Assembly: GCA_904419725.1 (NCBI GenBank)
Contig: CAJFSP010000003.1
Location: 97,139-158,042 of the forward strand
Reading direction: 5' to 3'
Length of the DNA: 60,904 bases
DNA from: Candidatus Heteroclostridium caecigallinarum
Lineage (GTDB): Bacteria; Bacillota; Clostridia; Christensenellales; CAG-314
In this document: positions 28,510-36,694 of the stretch, piece after piece
Layout: every line of letters begins with the position of its first letter
Numbering within the stretch: the stretch's first letter is position 1
The notes under the pieces: generated by a model
Seen by the model: the letters and a program-made list of their open reading frames with translations, nothing else
The model's database searches: none
What the model was told of the DNA's origin: nothing
Position numbers and translations under genes: made by a program

Positions 28510-30115
28510 AAAGGTTCTGCGTTTCGACGGGAATTACGATTTTTATATGAACAAAGGCGTGGAATACGCTAAAGACGGCGACTATCTCAAAGCGCTGAGA
28601 TATCTTTTCGGCGCGTCTGAAAAAAAGCCGTCAGACGTCGATACCATGCTGCACGTGGCGCTGGTATACCAGAAGATGGGGCTGCTCGAAATGTCCAACT
28701 CCGCGCTGTATTCCGTGCTGGCGGTTCACCACGAAAATCAGGCGGCGTGCGTGATGCTGGGGCAGAATTATTCCCTGGCGGGCGACAGCCTGAGGGAACT
28801 GTATTATCTCAAAAATTATTCCGAAATAGCCGAAGACGTCGACCTGATGGAAATTTTTGAGAACTCCGTCGGGTTTATGCCGCAATACGAGCAGGTATAT
28901 CCGATGCCCGCAGAGCACAGGGACGCGCTGTACCGCAGGGGAGTCAAACTCATGTCGGAAGGGCGCATGGCGGAAGCGAAAGAGTGCTTCGGCGAGATTC
29001 TGGAAGCCTATCCCGACGACGCCGACGCAAAAAACCACATGTGCCAGATTTTTCTGGTGGAAGACAAGCCCGCCGGCGCGCTGGACGCCGCGCGTGAAAT
29101 TCTGCGCCGCGACGGCTCCAACCTCTTTGCCTGGTGCAACCTGGCGATGGCGTTGCATTTCATCGGCAATGTCGGTCAGCGTGACGACGCCGTGGAAAAA
29201 ATAAAGACGTTTGACCCGGGCGACGGCGAGGACGCCGGAAGGGTCATAAAAATAATGTGCCTGACGGGCAATCACGCGCACGCCTTCGCTCTGGCGGAAA
29301 AATATCTGAAAAAACATCCGTACGACATGGAGTATACCACGCTCGCCGCGGTTTCGGCTTATAACGCCGGGTTTTACGAAAAGGCTAAAAGCAGGTTTCT
29401 GACGATGAATTCCGTCATGCCCGGGTCATTGACGCTGGAATATTATCTTGGCGTCACGCAGGACGCGATGGAGGGGAGAGCCGCCCCGTCGGCGCTGCCT
29501 TATGACCTCAAACTGCCGGCGGACGAGGAAAACCGCCTGAAAATCAAAGCCGCCGCCTGTGATTTTTCCGACGTGTACGCCAACGCCGAAACGAAAAAAC
29601 TGGCGCAGTGGGCTGTTTCGGGCGATAATCTGCTTCTCGCCGAAGCGACGCTGGACAAGATAATCGCCGCCGACGCAAAAAGGGCAAGGCGGACGCTGGA
29701 TAACCTGCTGGCGCAAAACTGCGGCTGGCAGCTGAAAAGACTTATTCTGGAAAAACGCCTGGCGAACTACCCGAACAAAGACGTGCACATCAACAAGGAC
29801 GGCTATTTCATCAAACTCGACATGCCGCCGAAAAAACCGCCGAAAAGCGTTGCCGCGTCTTTCCGCCACGCGTTTGCCGCGCTGTCGGTGTTTTTCGTGG
29901 ACGACGACAGGTGGATTGACAAACTGTCCGACGCCGCCGACAGTCTTGGCGAAAAGGCGGAACTGCTGGCGGAGGCGGGCGCGGGCGTCAACGAAACCGC
30001 CGCTCTCATGGTGAGAATCGCCGGTCCCGACGGGTTTGACGACAGGCAGATTTGCGTTGTCTTCAGGGTGCCTTACAACAGGCTGGCGGCGCTTACGGAA
30101 ATAATCCAATCTTAA
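28496..30115 (+). CDS. TPR-repeat protein
   Basis: A 539-residue protein with tetratricopeptide repeats over roughly residues 15-330 (GVEYAKDGDYLKALRYLFGASEKKP; GVKLMSEGRMAEAKECFGEILEAYPDDADA; CNLAMALHFIGNVGQRDDAVEKI). A less typical C-terminal ~200 residues follow. No signal peptide or membrane helix is seen, so it is probably cytosolic. The start inside hslO is chosen because it is the only ATG near the beginning of the repeat region; no Shine-Dalgarno, so coupling is assumed. Partner and function unknown. Confidence 0.75.
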   Translation: MGKNKKVLRFDGNYDFYMNKGVEYAKDGDYLKALRYLFGASEKKPSDVDTMLHVALVYQKMGLLEMSNSALYSVLAVHHENQAACVMLGQNYSLAGDSLRELYYLKNYSEIAEDVDLMEIFENSVGFMPQYEQVYPMPAEHRDALYRRGVKLMSEGRMAEAKECFGEILEAYPDDADAKNHMCQIFLVEDKPAGALDAAREILRRDGSNLFAWCNLAMALHFIGNVGQRDDAVEKIKTFDPGDGEDAGRVIKIMCLTGNHAHAFALAEKYLKKHPYDMEYTTLAAVSAYNAGFYEKAKSRFLTMNSVMPGSLTLEYYLGVTQDAMEGRAAPSALPYDLKLPADEENRLKIKAAACDFSDVYANAETKKLAQWAVSGDNLLLAEATLDKIIAADAKRARRTLDNLLAQNCGWQLKRLILEKRLANYPNKDVHINKDGYFIKLDMPPKKPPKSVAASFRHAFAALSVFFVDDDRWIDKLSDAADSLGEKAELLAEAGAGVNETAALMVRIAGPDGFDDRQICVVFRVPYNRLAALTEIIQS

Positions 30116-30138
30116 AGACGGCTTTCGCCGTCTTTTTT
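30114..30138 (+). terminator. Terminator after the TPR gene
   Basis: AAGACGGC-TTTC-GCCGTCTT followed by a T-run. Confidence 0.9.
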
Positions 30139-30165
30139 CACGCCCGACGGCGTAAAGATGTAAAT

Positions 30166-31098
30166 ATGAAAAAGGCGTTTGCCGCCGCCGCCCTCACGGT
30201 GGGCGGCGTTGTCGGCGCGGGGTTCGCTTCGGGGAGAGAGGCCGTTATATTTTTCGGCGGCGCCAACGTGATTTCGGCGGCGGTGTTCGCCGCGCTGTTT
30301 TTCGCCTCGGCTTGTTTTTTCATGACCAGGGGAGGCGGCGACCTGCCGTCGCTCAGCCGTGAGGTTTTCGGCAAAATGTGTTTTTTGCCGCTGGCGGCGC
30401 TGAATGTCAATTATTTCGTGTGTCTCGCGGCGATGAGCGCCGGGTGCTCCGCCGTGTGCGGGAAAGCGGCGGGGCTTTTGCCCGTTTCGGCGTGCGCTGC
30501 TGCTGTTTATCTGGGCGTGGGCGGCGTGAAAAAACTCAGTTATCTGACTGTTCCGCTTGTAATCGCGTGCCTCGCCGCCGTTGTTTTGCCCGTGGGCGAA
30601 GTTTCGGCTGCGGACGTGAAAATAGTTGAACCGATGTGTTACGCCGCCTATAACGCCGTTCTGACGGCGGGCGTGCTTTTGCCGGCCGGCGGGACGCTGA
30701 CGAAGAAGCAGGCGTGTCTGGCGGCGGGGCTGGCAGCCGCCGTCCTGTTTTTGTTGACTCTCGCCGTTTCCGCCGCGGCGGGGCAAAGCGGACAGAACAT
30801 GCCGTTGGCGTCGGTCGCCGCCGCGAAAGGACTTTACGGCGTTTATTCTGCCGCGCTTCTGCTCGGTATGACGTCAGCCATGGCGTCGGCGGCGTTTCCG
30901 CTTTGCGCCGCCGCCGAAAAAATCACCCGCGACAGGCTGGTGGCGGTCGCCGCGGTGTTTGTCGCCGCCTACTGCGTCGGCACGCTGGGTTTCGGCAAAG
31001 TTATGGACACGGCGCTGCCCGTCGTTTCGGCGGTTTCTCTCGCGGCTCTTGCCGGATTTTTCGCCGTGTCGGCGTATAAAAAAATAAAGGCACGGTAA
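30166..31098 (+). CDS. YkvI-like membrane transporter
   Basis: A 310-residue, very hydrophobic protein with about ten membrane helices. The first helix carries GGVVGAGFASGRE, the signature of the YkvI family in the amino-acid/Na+ symporter (APC/LeuT-like) superfamily. It is shorter than its paralogue at 46650 but has the same entry motif. Ribosome site is weak and transcription is probably from the region after the preceding terminator. Substrate unknown; members of the superfamily move amino acids or related compounds with Na+ or H+. Confidence 0.75.
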   Translation: MKKAFAAAALTVGGVVGAGFASGREAVIFFGGANVISAAVFAALFFASACFFMTRGGGDLPSLSREVFGKMCFLPLAALNVNYFVCLAAMSAGCSAVCGKAAGLLPVSACAAAVYLGVGGVKKLSYLTVPLVIACLAAVVLPVGEVSAADVKIVEPMCYAAYNAVLTAGVLLPAGGTLTKKQACLAAGLAAAVLFLLTLAVSAAAGQSGQNMPLASVAAAKGLYGVYSAALLLGMTSAMASAAFPLCAAAEKITRDRLVAVAAVFVAAYCVGTLGFGKVMDTALPVVSAVSLAALAGFFAVSAYKKIKAR

Positions 31099-31109
31099 AC
31101 GTGCCTTTT
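31087..31109 (+). terminator. Terminator overlapping the transporter stop
   Basis: AAGGCACG-GTAAA-CGTGCCTT with a T-run; the stem includes the last codons. The convergent ABC operon ends 23 bases further on and may share it. Confidence 0.8.
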
Positions 31110-31131
31110 GTTTTATATATAAACGCCCGCG

Positions 31132-31935
31132 TCAACTCTGCCACCTGACCATGAACCTTTCCAGCAGAGCGACGAGAAAATACATTCCGCCCGCCAGCAG
31201 GCACAGCACTATGGTGCACGCCATGACAAGGTCCATCTGGAATACCTGGCCGCCGTAAACGATGAGATATCCCAGACCCGCCCTGGACACGAGATATTCG
31301 CCCATGATGGAGCCTATCCACGCCATGCCTACGTTTATTTTGAGACATGACGCCAGCGTTGACATGTTGGACGGAAATACGAGTTTTGTAAAAATCTGCA
31401 GTTTGCCGGCGTTCATTGCGCGCATGAGCAGTATTTTTTCGGGGCTGGTCTGCATGAAGCCGCCCAGCATTGTGATTATCGTGACTATGACGGAAATCAG
31501 CACCGCCATGAACACGATGGCTTTCTGTCCCGTGCCCGCCCACACGATTATAACGGGCCCCAGCGCTATTTTAGGCAGGCTGTTCAGCACCACGACGTAG
31601 GGCTGCAGAACTTCGCGGACGCTTCTTGACCACCACATGATTACGGCGACGGCGGTTCCCGCCGCCGTGCCTATCACAAAGCCGAGAATGGTTTCGTAAA
31701 GCGAAATCCAAATGTGATAAAACAACGCCCCGTCGGCGTACAGTTCAGCCAGCGTGTTCCATATTCTGGACGGCGAACTCATTAGAAACGGGTCTATCCA
31801 CCCCAGCGCCGCCGAGATTTCCCACAGCGCGGCGAACACGGCTAGCACGCCTGCCTGCGCCGTCAGCACCAGTATTTTGTGTCGTTTGTTTTTTTTGAGA
31901 AAACTCTCGTGTCTTTTGTCGATATATTCACCCAT
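31132..31935 (-). CDS. ABC importer permease (NitT/TauT type)
   Basis: A 267-residue permease with about six helices. The BPD_transp_1 loop that touches the ATPase is recognisable in AMNAGKLQIFTKLVFPSNMSTLASCLKINVGMAW. It resembles SsuC/TauC/ThiX-type proteins. The ATG nine bases after AAGGAGG is chosen; an in-frame TTG directly abutting that site is rejected. It overlaps the end of the ATPase gene by eight bases and is last in the operon. Substrate is not readable from sequence. Confidence 0.88.
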   Translation of the reverse strand: MGEYIDKRHESFLKKNKRHKILVLTAQAGVLAVFAALWEISAALGWIDPFLMSSPSRIWNTLAELYADGALFYHIWISLYETILGFVIGTAAGTAVAVIMWWSRSVREVLQPYVVVLNSLPKIALGPVIIVWAGTGQKAIVFMAVLISVIVTIITMLGGFMQTSPEKILLMRAMNAGKLQIFTKLVFPSNMSTLASCLKINVGMAWIGSIMGEYLVSRAGLGYLIVYGGQVFQMDLVMACTIVLCLLAGGMYFLVALLERFMVRWQS

Positions 31936-32692
31936 CGGCGGCAACCTCCTTCCACAGCGTTTCGAACTGAGCCGAGAAAGACGGCGCTTCGCGCCGCATG
32001 AGCGGCGTGGCGACGTGCCCGAGACCGACCCGGTGCATTCTTTTCAGAGTCGCCGGTCTGGCCGTGAGTATGGCTATGCGGTCGGACATGGATATCGCCT
32101 CGGAAATATCGTGCGTCACCAGCACGGCTGTTATGCCTTCTTTTTTTATGATGGCGTAAACGTCGTCGCAGACGTGCAGCCTTGTCTGGAAGTCCAGCGC
32201 GGAAAACGGTTCGTCAAGCAGCAGCACCTTGGGGCTGAGCGCCAGCGTGCGTATCAGCGCCACTCTCTGGCGCATGCCGCCCGACAACTGCGACGGGTAA
32301 TGCCTGACGAAATCTTTGAGTCCGTATTCCTCAATCAGCCTGTCGCAGTGTTCCAGGTTTTCTTTGCTCTTTTTATGCTGTATTTCCAGCCCCAGGGTTA
32401 TGTTTTTGTAAATGGTGCGCCACTCGAACAAGTGGTCCCGCTGCAGCATGTAGCCCACGTCCGTGGACGTGCCGGTTATTTCGGCGCCGTCCAGCAGAAT
32501 CCGCCCCGACGTGGGGCGGAGAGTGCCTGAAATCAAAGACAGCAAAGTGGTTTTGCCGCATCCGCTGGGGCCCAGCACCGATATGAATTCGCCTTGCTTT
32601 ACGTCGAAAGACAGATTTTTTATGGCTTCCGTGCGCGTCTTTTTTGTATAATACGTCATCGAGACGTTGTCTAACGTTAATATACTGTTCAT
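31928..32692 (-). CDS. ABC importer ATP-binding protein (NitT/TauT type)
   Basis: A 254-residue ATPase. Walker A is GPSGCGKTTLLS; the signature LSGGMRQRVALIR, Walker B VLLLDEPFSALD and switch His in VTHDISEA are intact. It energises the adjacent permease at the membrane. The ATG follows AAGGAG (minus strand); an earlier in-frame start adds residues without homology. It lies between the binding-protein and permease genes in transcription order. Confidence 0.93.
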   Translation of the reverse strand: MNSILTLDNVSMTYYTKKTRTEAIKNLSFDVKQGEFISVLGPSGCGKTTLLSLISGTLRPTSGRILLDGAEITGTSTDVGYMLQRDHLFEWRTIYKNITLGLEIQHKKSKENLEHCDRLIEEYGLKDFVRHYPSQLSGGMRQRVALIRTLALSPKVLLLDEPFSALDFQTRLHVCDDVYAIIKKEGITAVLVTHDISEAISMSDRIAILTARPATLKRMHRVGLGHVATPLMRREAPSFSAQFETLWKEVAADG

Positions 32693-32796
32693 CCGGCTCC
32701 TTTTGTCAAAGGGGCGGCGGAACAAATCCGCCTGTATTACGCTCTGCGGCGCGTCGTCCCATATTTTATTATATTTCGGGCGGCTGCTTTGTGTGT

Positions 32797-32820
32797 AAAG
32801 ACCCGCCGCGGCGGGTCTTT
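32797..32820 (-). terminator. Hairpin after the binding-protein gene
   Basis: AAAGACCCGCC pairs with GGCGGGTCTTT as a perfect palindrome right after the stop. On the minus strand the following T-run is short, so it probably acts as a partial terminator or mRNA stabiliser that favours the binding protein over the ATPase and permease. Confidence 0.6.
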
Positions 32821-32821
32821 T

Positions 32822-33808
32822 TCATTTGCCTATTTTGTCGGCGATTTCGTTGCAAACGATGTCGTCGTAATCGGCTCTTTGGCTCAGTTCGCCGGCGTTT
32901 TGCATCACGTCCTGCAAACGGTTGAAACTGTCTTCCGTCATGGACGGCGTCGTCATCCATGTGTCGTTGTCTTTATAGTTGCCCACTGCCGCCGCGAGCA
33001 GACTTTCCGACGTGCCTGCGAACGACGGCGCCAGCACTTTGGCGACTTGGTCGTTGTCGTGCGTCATTATATACTGCGTGGCTTTGTAAATACAGTTCAG
33101 AAAGGCTTGGAGTTTTTCGCCGTTTTGCTGAATGTAACTTTTCGAAGCCATAAACGCCGTGTAAGGTATTTCGCCGCTGGCTTTGCCTATTGAGGACACG
33201 ATGTAGCCTTTGCCTTCCTGCACCAGCTGGCTGGCGGTAGGCTCGAACAGCGTTACATAGTCGCCCGTGCCGTTTGCGAATGTCGGACCGGTCAGGTTGA
33301 ACTGCACGTCGTAGTTCATTGTGATGTTCTGCCCGTCATAGTACCCGTGTTGGTTGAGGATATATTGCAAAGTCATCGCCGGCATGCCGCCACGACGCCC
33401 CATGATGATTTCTTTGCCTTCGAGACCGGTGTAGTCAAAGTCGGTTTCCGGCGAGCGGCCGACAAGGAAAGAGCCGTCGCGCTTGGTCAGCTGACCGAAA
33501 ATCTGTACATAATCGCTTCTGCCTTCCAGATAGACGTATATGGCGGTTTCCGGACCCATCAGCCCTATGTCGGCGTCGCCGCTGAGCACCGCCGTCATGC
33601 TTTTGTCAGAGCCGCCGCCGTTTGTGAGTTCTATCGTTATGCCTTCCTGTTCGAAATAACCGAGATTTATAGCGGCGTAGAGAGGGGCGTAAAATACCGA
33701 GTGCGTTACTTCGTTGAGACGTATCACGCCGTCGTCGCCGTCGCCGCACGCCGCAAGCGGAAACAGCATGAGCATGAGCGCCATCGCCGCCGTCAAAAGT
33801 TTTTTCAT
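32822..33808 (-). CDS. ABC importer substrate-binding lipoprotein (NitT/TauT, NMT1-like)
   Basis: A 328-residue lipoprotein. The signal peptide MKKLLTAAMALMLMLFPLAAC ends with the lipobox LAAC, with lipidation at the Cys, so it is anchored on the outer face of the membrane. The mature part begins with NMT1/ThiY-like sequence (VFYAPLYAAINLGYFEQEGI). AGGAGG lies ten bases before the ATG. It is first in the operon binding protein-ATPase-permease. Candidate substrates in this family include thiamine precursors, taurine, nitrate and alkanesulfonates; no thi gene or riboswitch is nearby. Confidence 0.88.
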   Translation of the reverse strand: MKKLLTAAMALMLMLFPLAACGDGDDGVIRLNEVTHSVFYAPLYAAINLGYFEQEGITIELTNGGGSDKSMTAVLSGDADIGLMGPETAIYVYLEGRSDYVQIFGQLTKRDGSFLVGRSPETDFDYTGLEGKEIIMGRRGGMPAMTLQYILNQHGYYDGQNITMNYDVQFNLTGPTFANGTGDYVTLFEPTASQLVQEGKGYIVSSIGKASGEIPYTAFMASKSYIQQNGEKLQAFLNCIYKATQYIMTHDNDQVAKVLAPSFAGTSESLLAAAVGNYKDNDTWMTTPSMTEDSFNRLQDVMQNAGELSQRADYDDIVCNEIADKIGK

Positions 33809-33925
33809 TGTTTAGCCTCCTTTACTGTTTATATTATTCAAAGCGGTTTTCGGTTGTGTGGGGCGGCGGCGAAATAAGTGGCACGGCACGGCAGAAAGCC
33901 GCGCGCGGCGGTGTAAAATATAAAG

Positions 33926-33973
33926 GCGGCGGGGCGGGAACAGTGTCGGGAATCCGCCTTGCCGCTATTTTTT
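33926..33973 (+). terminator. Attenuator-like hairpin before the Cys-rich/PLP operon
   Basis: Twelve bases (33926-33937) pair fully, with two G-U pairs, with 33954-33965, and TATTTTTT follows. The T-run abuts the CGGAGGT ribosome site (33974-33980) of the next gene. No plus-strand gene lies just upstream, so it is better explained as an attenuator in a 5' leader than as an ordinary terminator. Confidence 0.6.
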
Positions 33974-33984
33974 CGGAGGTCAAT

Positions 33985-34890
33985 ATGGCACAATTACAAA
34001 TTCCGCTCGCCCAGCTCAAAAGCGTGCGGTACGCCGACGGCAGCGTAATGTATCAGGCGCATACCGTTCATTTCGGCTCCGCCGCGACGTGGTGCAAGCC
34101 TTACACGCTGTCAATGCCGCCGCTGCCAGAGGGAGTCGCGTCATGCGTGGTACAAAGACTGTCGTCCGCCTGCACGCTGGGCTCGGCGGGCGAGTTGATT
34201 TCGGCGGGGAGCGCCGCTTCGCAGGCGACGGTTTATCACGGCGACACGCTGTCCGTCTCGGCTGTGGCCGCCGACGGGTACGAAGACCCCGTGGTTTCGC
34301 TGTCTAAAACGACCGTGGACGACGACGTCACGGTGAGCGTGACCGCCGGCGCGTACAGTTGGCTGACCCCGTCAAGCAAGACGCCTTTGCCGATGACGGT
34401 CAATTCAAGCGGGTCTTTCGCGTGCGAGTACCAGCATTGTTACGTGGCCGCCACTTGCAGCTACGAAGACTGCGACGGCTGTTATTGCGACAACGGGCTG
34501 GCGTGCGGCGAGTCGCTTACGCTGTGCGACGATGTGGATTCGGGGCTTAAAAACGCGTCCAGACTGCGCGTGACAGTGAGTTCGGGGCGGTTTTCCGGTT
34601 ACAGCAACATGGACGACTGCGGCTGCGACGGTTGTTATTGCACTGACGGCAGCGACTGCCACACAAACTATACGGGGCTTGTTTACGCCACGATTTCACC
34701 GCAGGTTGTCGAACTGAACATAGGCGAAACGGTGGGACTGGCGTGTTCCGGCTCGCAGACGGTAAATCCTACGCTCAAAGCCGAGTATGTGTCTTCGGAC
34801 AACTGCATACGCCTGACGGTGGACGGAACGCTGCCGTCGTATAGCAGAACAAAGAGAATCGTCATATCGAAACTTGAATATAAGGTGTGA
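33985..34890 (+). CDS. Cysteine-rich hypothetical protein with repeated CDGCYC motif
   Basis: A 301-residue protein not recognised. Residues ~1-150 are Ser/Ala/Val-rich and beta-like. Residues ~150-235 are cysteine-rich and contain two related blocks: CSYEDCDGCYCDNGLACGE and DDCGCDGCYCTDGSDCH. The shared element is CDGCYC-(D/T)-(N/D)-G-x2-C, in EGF-like or metal-cluster style. No signal peptide or membrane helix is seen with this start, which has CGGAGGT four bases upstream. It is the first of three closely spaced genes; the next two encode diverged PLP-fold proteins. It could be a structural, metal-binding or modified protein. Confidence 0.65.
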   Translation: MAQLQIPLAQLKSVRYADGSVMYQAHTVHFGSAATWCKPYTLSMPPLPEGVASCVVQRLSSACTLGSAGELISAGSAASQATVYHGDTLSVSAVAADGYEDPVVSLSKTTVDDDVTVSVTAGAYSWLTPSSKTPLPMTVNSSGSFACEYQHCYVAATCSYEDCDGCYCDNGLACGESLTLCDDVDSGLKNASRLRVTVSSGRFSGYSNMDDCGCDGCYCTDGSDCHTNYTGLVYATISPQVVELNIGETVGLACSGSQTVNPTLKAEYVSSDNCIRLTVDGTLPSYSRTKRIVISKLEYKV

Positions 34891-34905
34891 TACGGGGGAA
34901 ACAAA

Positions 34906-35613
34906 ATGATAATTAAATTCAGCGACATGCCTTCGGTTTATGTCTATAAAAGCGAGGGCGGCAAGAACAAAAAATACGCCGAGTTTATCGTGGGATACTG
35001 CAAGGCGGTGGGGCTTATGCCCAACAACAAACTTTGTGTGAGATGTTCGCCGCATTTGGCGCTGTGTCTGGCGGCGGCGTGCGAAAAACACGGCGTCGGT
35101 CTGTACGTCGTGACGGGCGCGTCGGGCGGCGTTAAAGAAAATCTCGAAAAAATGGGGGCTGTGGTGTATCCTATGGCGGGCGGCTTTCAGGCCGGCATCG
35201 ACGACGCCGTTTCAAAGGGGGCGTATCATTACGACCAGTTCACCAATCCCGCTTCGGCGGAGTATTACAAATCGGTGGCGGCGGCCGCCGTGGCGGAACT
35301 GGGCTTTACGCCTGACAATTTTGTGGATTTCATAGGCAGCGGCGCGACGCTGGCGGGGTTTGCCTCGGCGCTGGGAAATACCCGCTGCTACCGCGCGGGC
35401 ATGTGCGACAGAGACCCCGATTTGTCGAAAAACCCGATGCTGGCGCCCGTGGCGGACAAAATCACGAAAATCAAGGTGGAAAAAACAGATGTGTACGCCA
35501 TGCAGCAGAAATACGCCGAGGAGGCCGTCGGACAGGTAAATATCGGCACGGTGGCGGCGCTCAAAGCGGCGGAAAATCTCCAAGGCACCACACTTATTTA
35601 CTGGCAGGACTGA
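34906..35613 (+). CDS. Divergent PLP-dependent fold-type II protein (cysteine synthase-like) 1
   Basis: A 235-residue protein with faint but ordered similarity to cysteine synthase/tryptophan synthase beta. YKSEGGKNKKYAEF occupies the place of the PLP-lysine segment. The SGNTG loop is replaced (CSPHLALCLAAACEKHG). YDQFTNPASAEYYKSV matches QFxNPxN, and IGSGATLAGF matches the phosphate-binding GxGTGGTL. It is shorter than the ~300-residue enzymes. Several catalytic positions are altered, so it may bind PLP weakly or be a pseudoenzyme partner of the next gene. Gap to the Cys-rich gene is 15 bases. Confidence 0.6.
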   Translation: MIIKFSDMPSVYVYKSEGGKNKKYAEFIVGYCKAVGLMPNNKLCVRCSPHLALCLAAACEKHGVGLYVVTGASGGVKENLEKMGAVVYPMAGGFQAGIDDAVSKGAYHYDQFTNPASAEYYKSVAAAAVAELGFTPDNFVDFIGSGATLAGFASALGNTRCYRAGMCDRDPDLSKNPMLAPVADKITKIKVEKTDVYAMQQKYAEEAVGQVNIGTVAALKAAENLQGTTLIYWQD

Positions 35614-35614
35614 T

Positions 35615-36379
35615 ATGTTCAAGGAGTTGGCGGGGCTGAGAGAGCGTTACGGCGTGACCGGCGCGCTGTACGCTTTCAGACTGCCCGTGTGCAAAAAGTT
35701 TTATCTCGCCGTGTGGCTTTTCGCGAGGGCGGCGGCTTCGGGGGAATACAAGCCGGGCATGCCTGTGGCGGAAATCACGGCGGGCAACATGGGGCTGGCG
35801 CTGGCGGAACAGTGCGCCAAATACCGTTCGCCGCTTTATCTGGTACCGATAGGCAGGCTGTCGGAGGAAAAACGGCGCGCGCTGGAAGAAAAAGGCGCGC
35901 GTCTGGTCGACGCCCGTCCGAAAGAGGGCGAGGCATATTGGATGGCGCTGGAAAGAACGCTGGAAGAAATAGTCGTTTCCAGAGGAGCGTGTTCTTTCAG
36001 GCAGTTTACCGATCCGGGACAACTCGGGTTTTATCGGCGGTTGTTTTCCCGCCTTCCGGTTGAAAACGTTGACTGCGTCATCGACAAAATCGGCACGGGC
36101 GCCACGCTGGCGGCGCTGGGCGAGAGATTTCCGTCGGCTGAACTGCTGTACGCGACTTCGCTGCCCGCCGCCGTGGACATGCGCAGATACAGATTTTTCA
36201 CCCGTGAGCCGAAACAGATTTTTCCGCGCGACGCGGCGGAATACAAGGCGTTCGGCGCGGCGCTTAAAGAAACGGAAGGCATAGAAAACGCCGAATACGG
36301 CGCGCTGTCGCTGTACTGCGGGCTGCAGTGGCTTAAAGACAACCCCGGCAAAAGCGTATTGGTGTTTATAGGCGACTGA
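35615..36379 (+). CDS. Divergent PLP-dependent fold-type II protein (cysteine synthase-like) 2
   Basis: A 254-residue paralogue of the preceding gene, one base downstream. It keeps the substrate loop as AEITAGNMGLALA (SGNTG equivalent), QFTDPGQLGFY, and the phosphate loop IGTGATLAAL. The lysine segment looks like LPVCKKFYLA. It therefore retains motifs that copy 1 has lost, and vice versa, suggesting the two form a heteromer. Cysteine or a related thiol/amino acid is a plausible substrate given the Cys-rich neighbour, but this is inference. Ends just before the valS promoter. Confidence 0.6.
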   Translation: MFKELAGLRERYGVTGALYAFRLPVCKKFYLAVWLFARAAASGEYKPGMPVAEITAGNMGLALAEQCAKYRSPLYLVPIGRLSEEKRRALEEKGARLVDARPKEGEAYWMALERTLEEIVVSRGACSFRQFTDPGQLGFYRRLFSRLPVENVDCVIDKIGTGATLAALGERFPSAELLYATSLPAAVDMRRYRFFTREPKQIFPRDAAEYKAFGAALKETEGIENAEYGALSLYCGLQWLKDNPGKSVLVFIGD

Positions 36380-36420
36380 AAGGGGTGAAAAGGCGGACAT
36401 GCTTTGCGGCTTTCAAACAG

Positions 36421-36449
36421 TTGCCAAAAGTTTTTTCCTCTGTTATAAT
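36421..36449 (+). promoter_or_regulatory. valS promoter
   Basis: TTGCCA and TATAAT are spaced 17 bases, directly ahead of the T-box leader. Confidence 0.75.
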
Positions 36450-36455
36450 CGCTTC

Positions 36456-36680
36456 AAACGAAGATGCGGAAGGAGTAACGTTTCTTTTTGCCTTGAAAGA
36501 GAGCCGCCGTCGGTGAAAGAGTGGCAAGGGAAAGGGCGCGAATGTCGTCCGCGGAGTCCTTATGGCGGGTGGCGCCGTTATACGCTTTCGAGAGCGGACA
36601 GATTTGTCCGAATTTAGGTGGTACCACGGAACCGTGAACGTTTCGCCCTAAAAAGGCGTGTTCACGGTTATTTTATTTTT
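36456..36680 (+). ncRNA. T-box leader, valine-specific
   Basis: A T-box riboswitch that senses uncharged tRNA-Val. Stem I begins GCGGAAGGAGTAACG and closes with TCCGC. The specifier loop reads GAA-T-GTC-G, giving the valine codon GTC at 36544-36546, in the same register as known glycine T-boxes. The T-box sequence TTAGGTGGTACCACGG is at 36614-36629. The terminator (CCGTGAAC pairing with GTTCACGG, then a T-rich run) occupies 36630-36680. It fills the gap between the PLP operon and valS. Confidence 0.93.
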
Positions 36681-36694
36681 GGAGAGATTGACAT

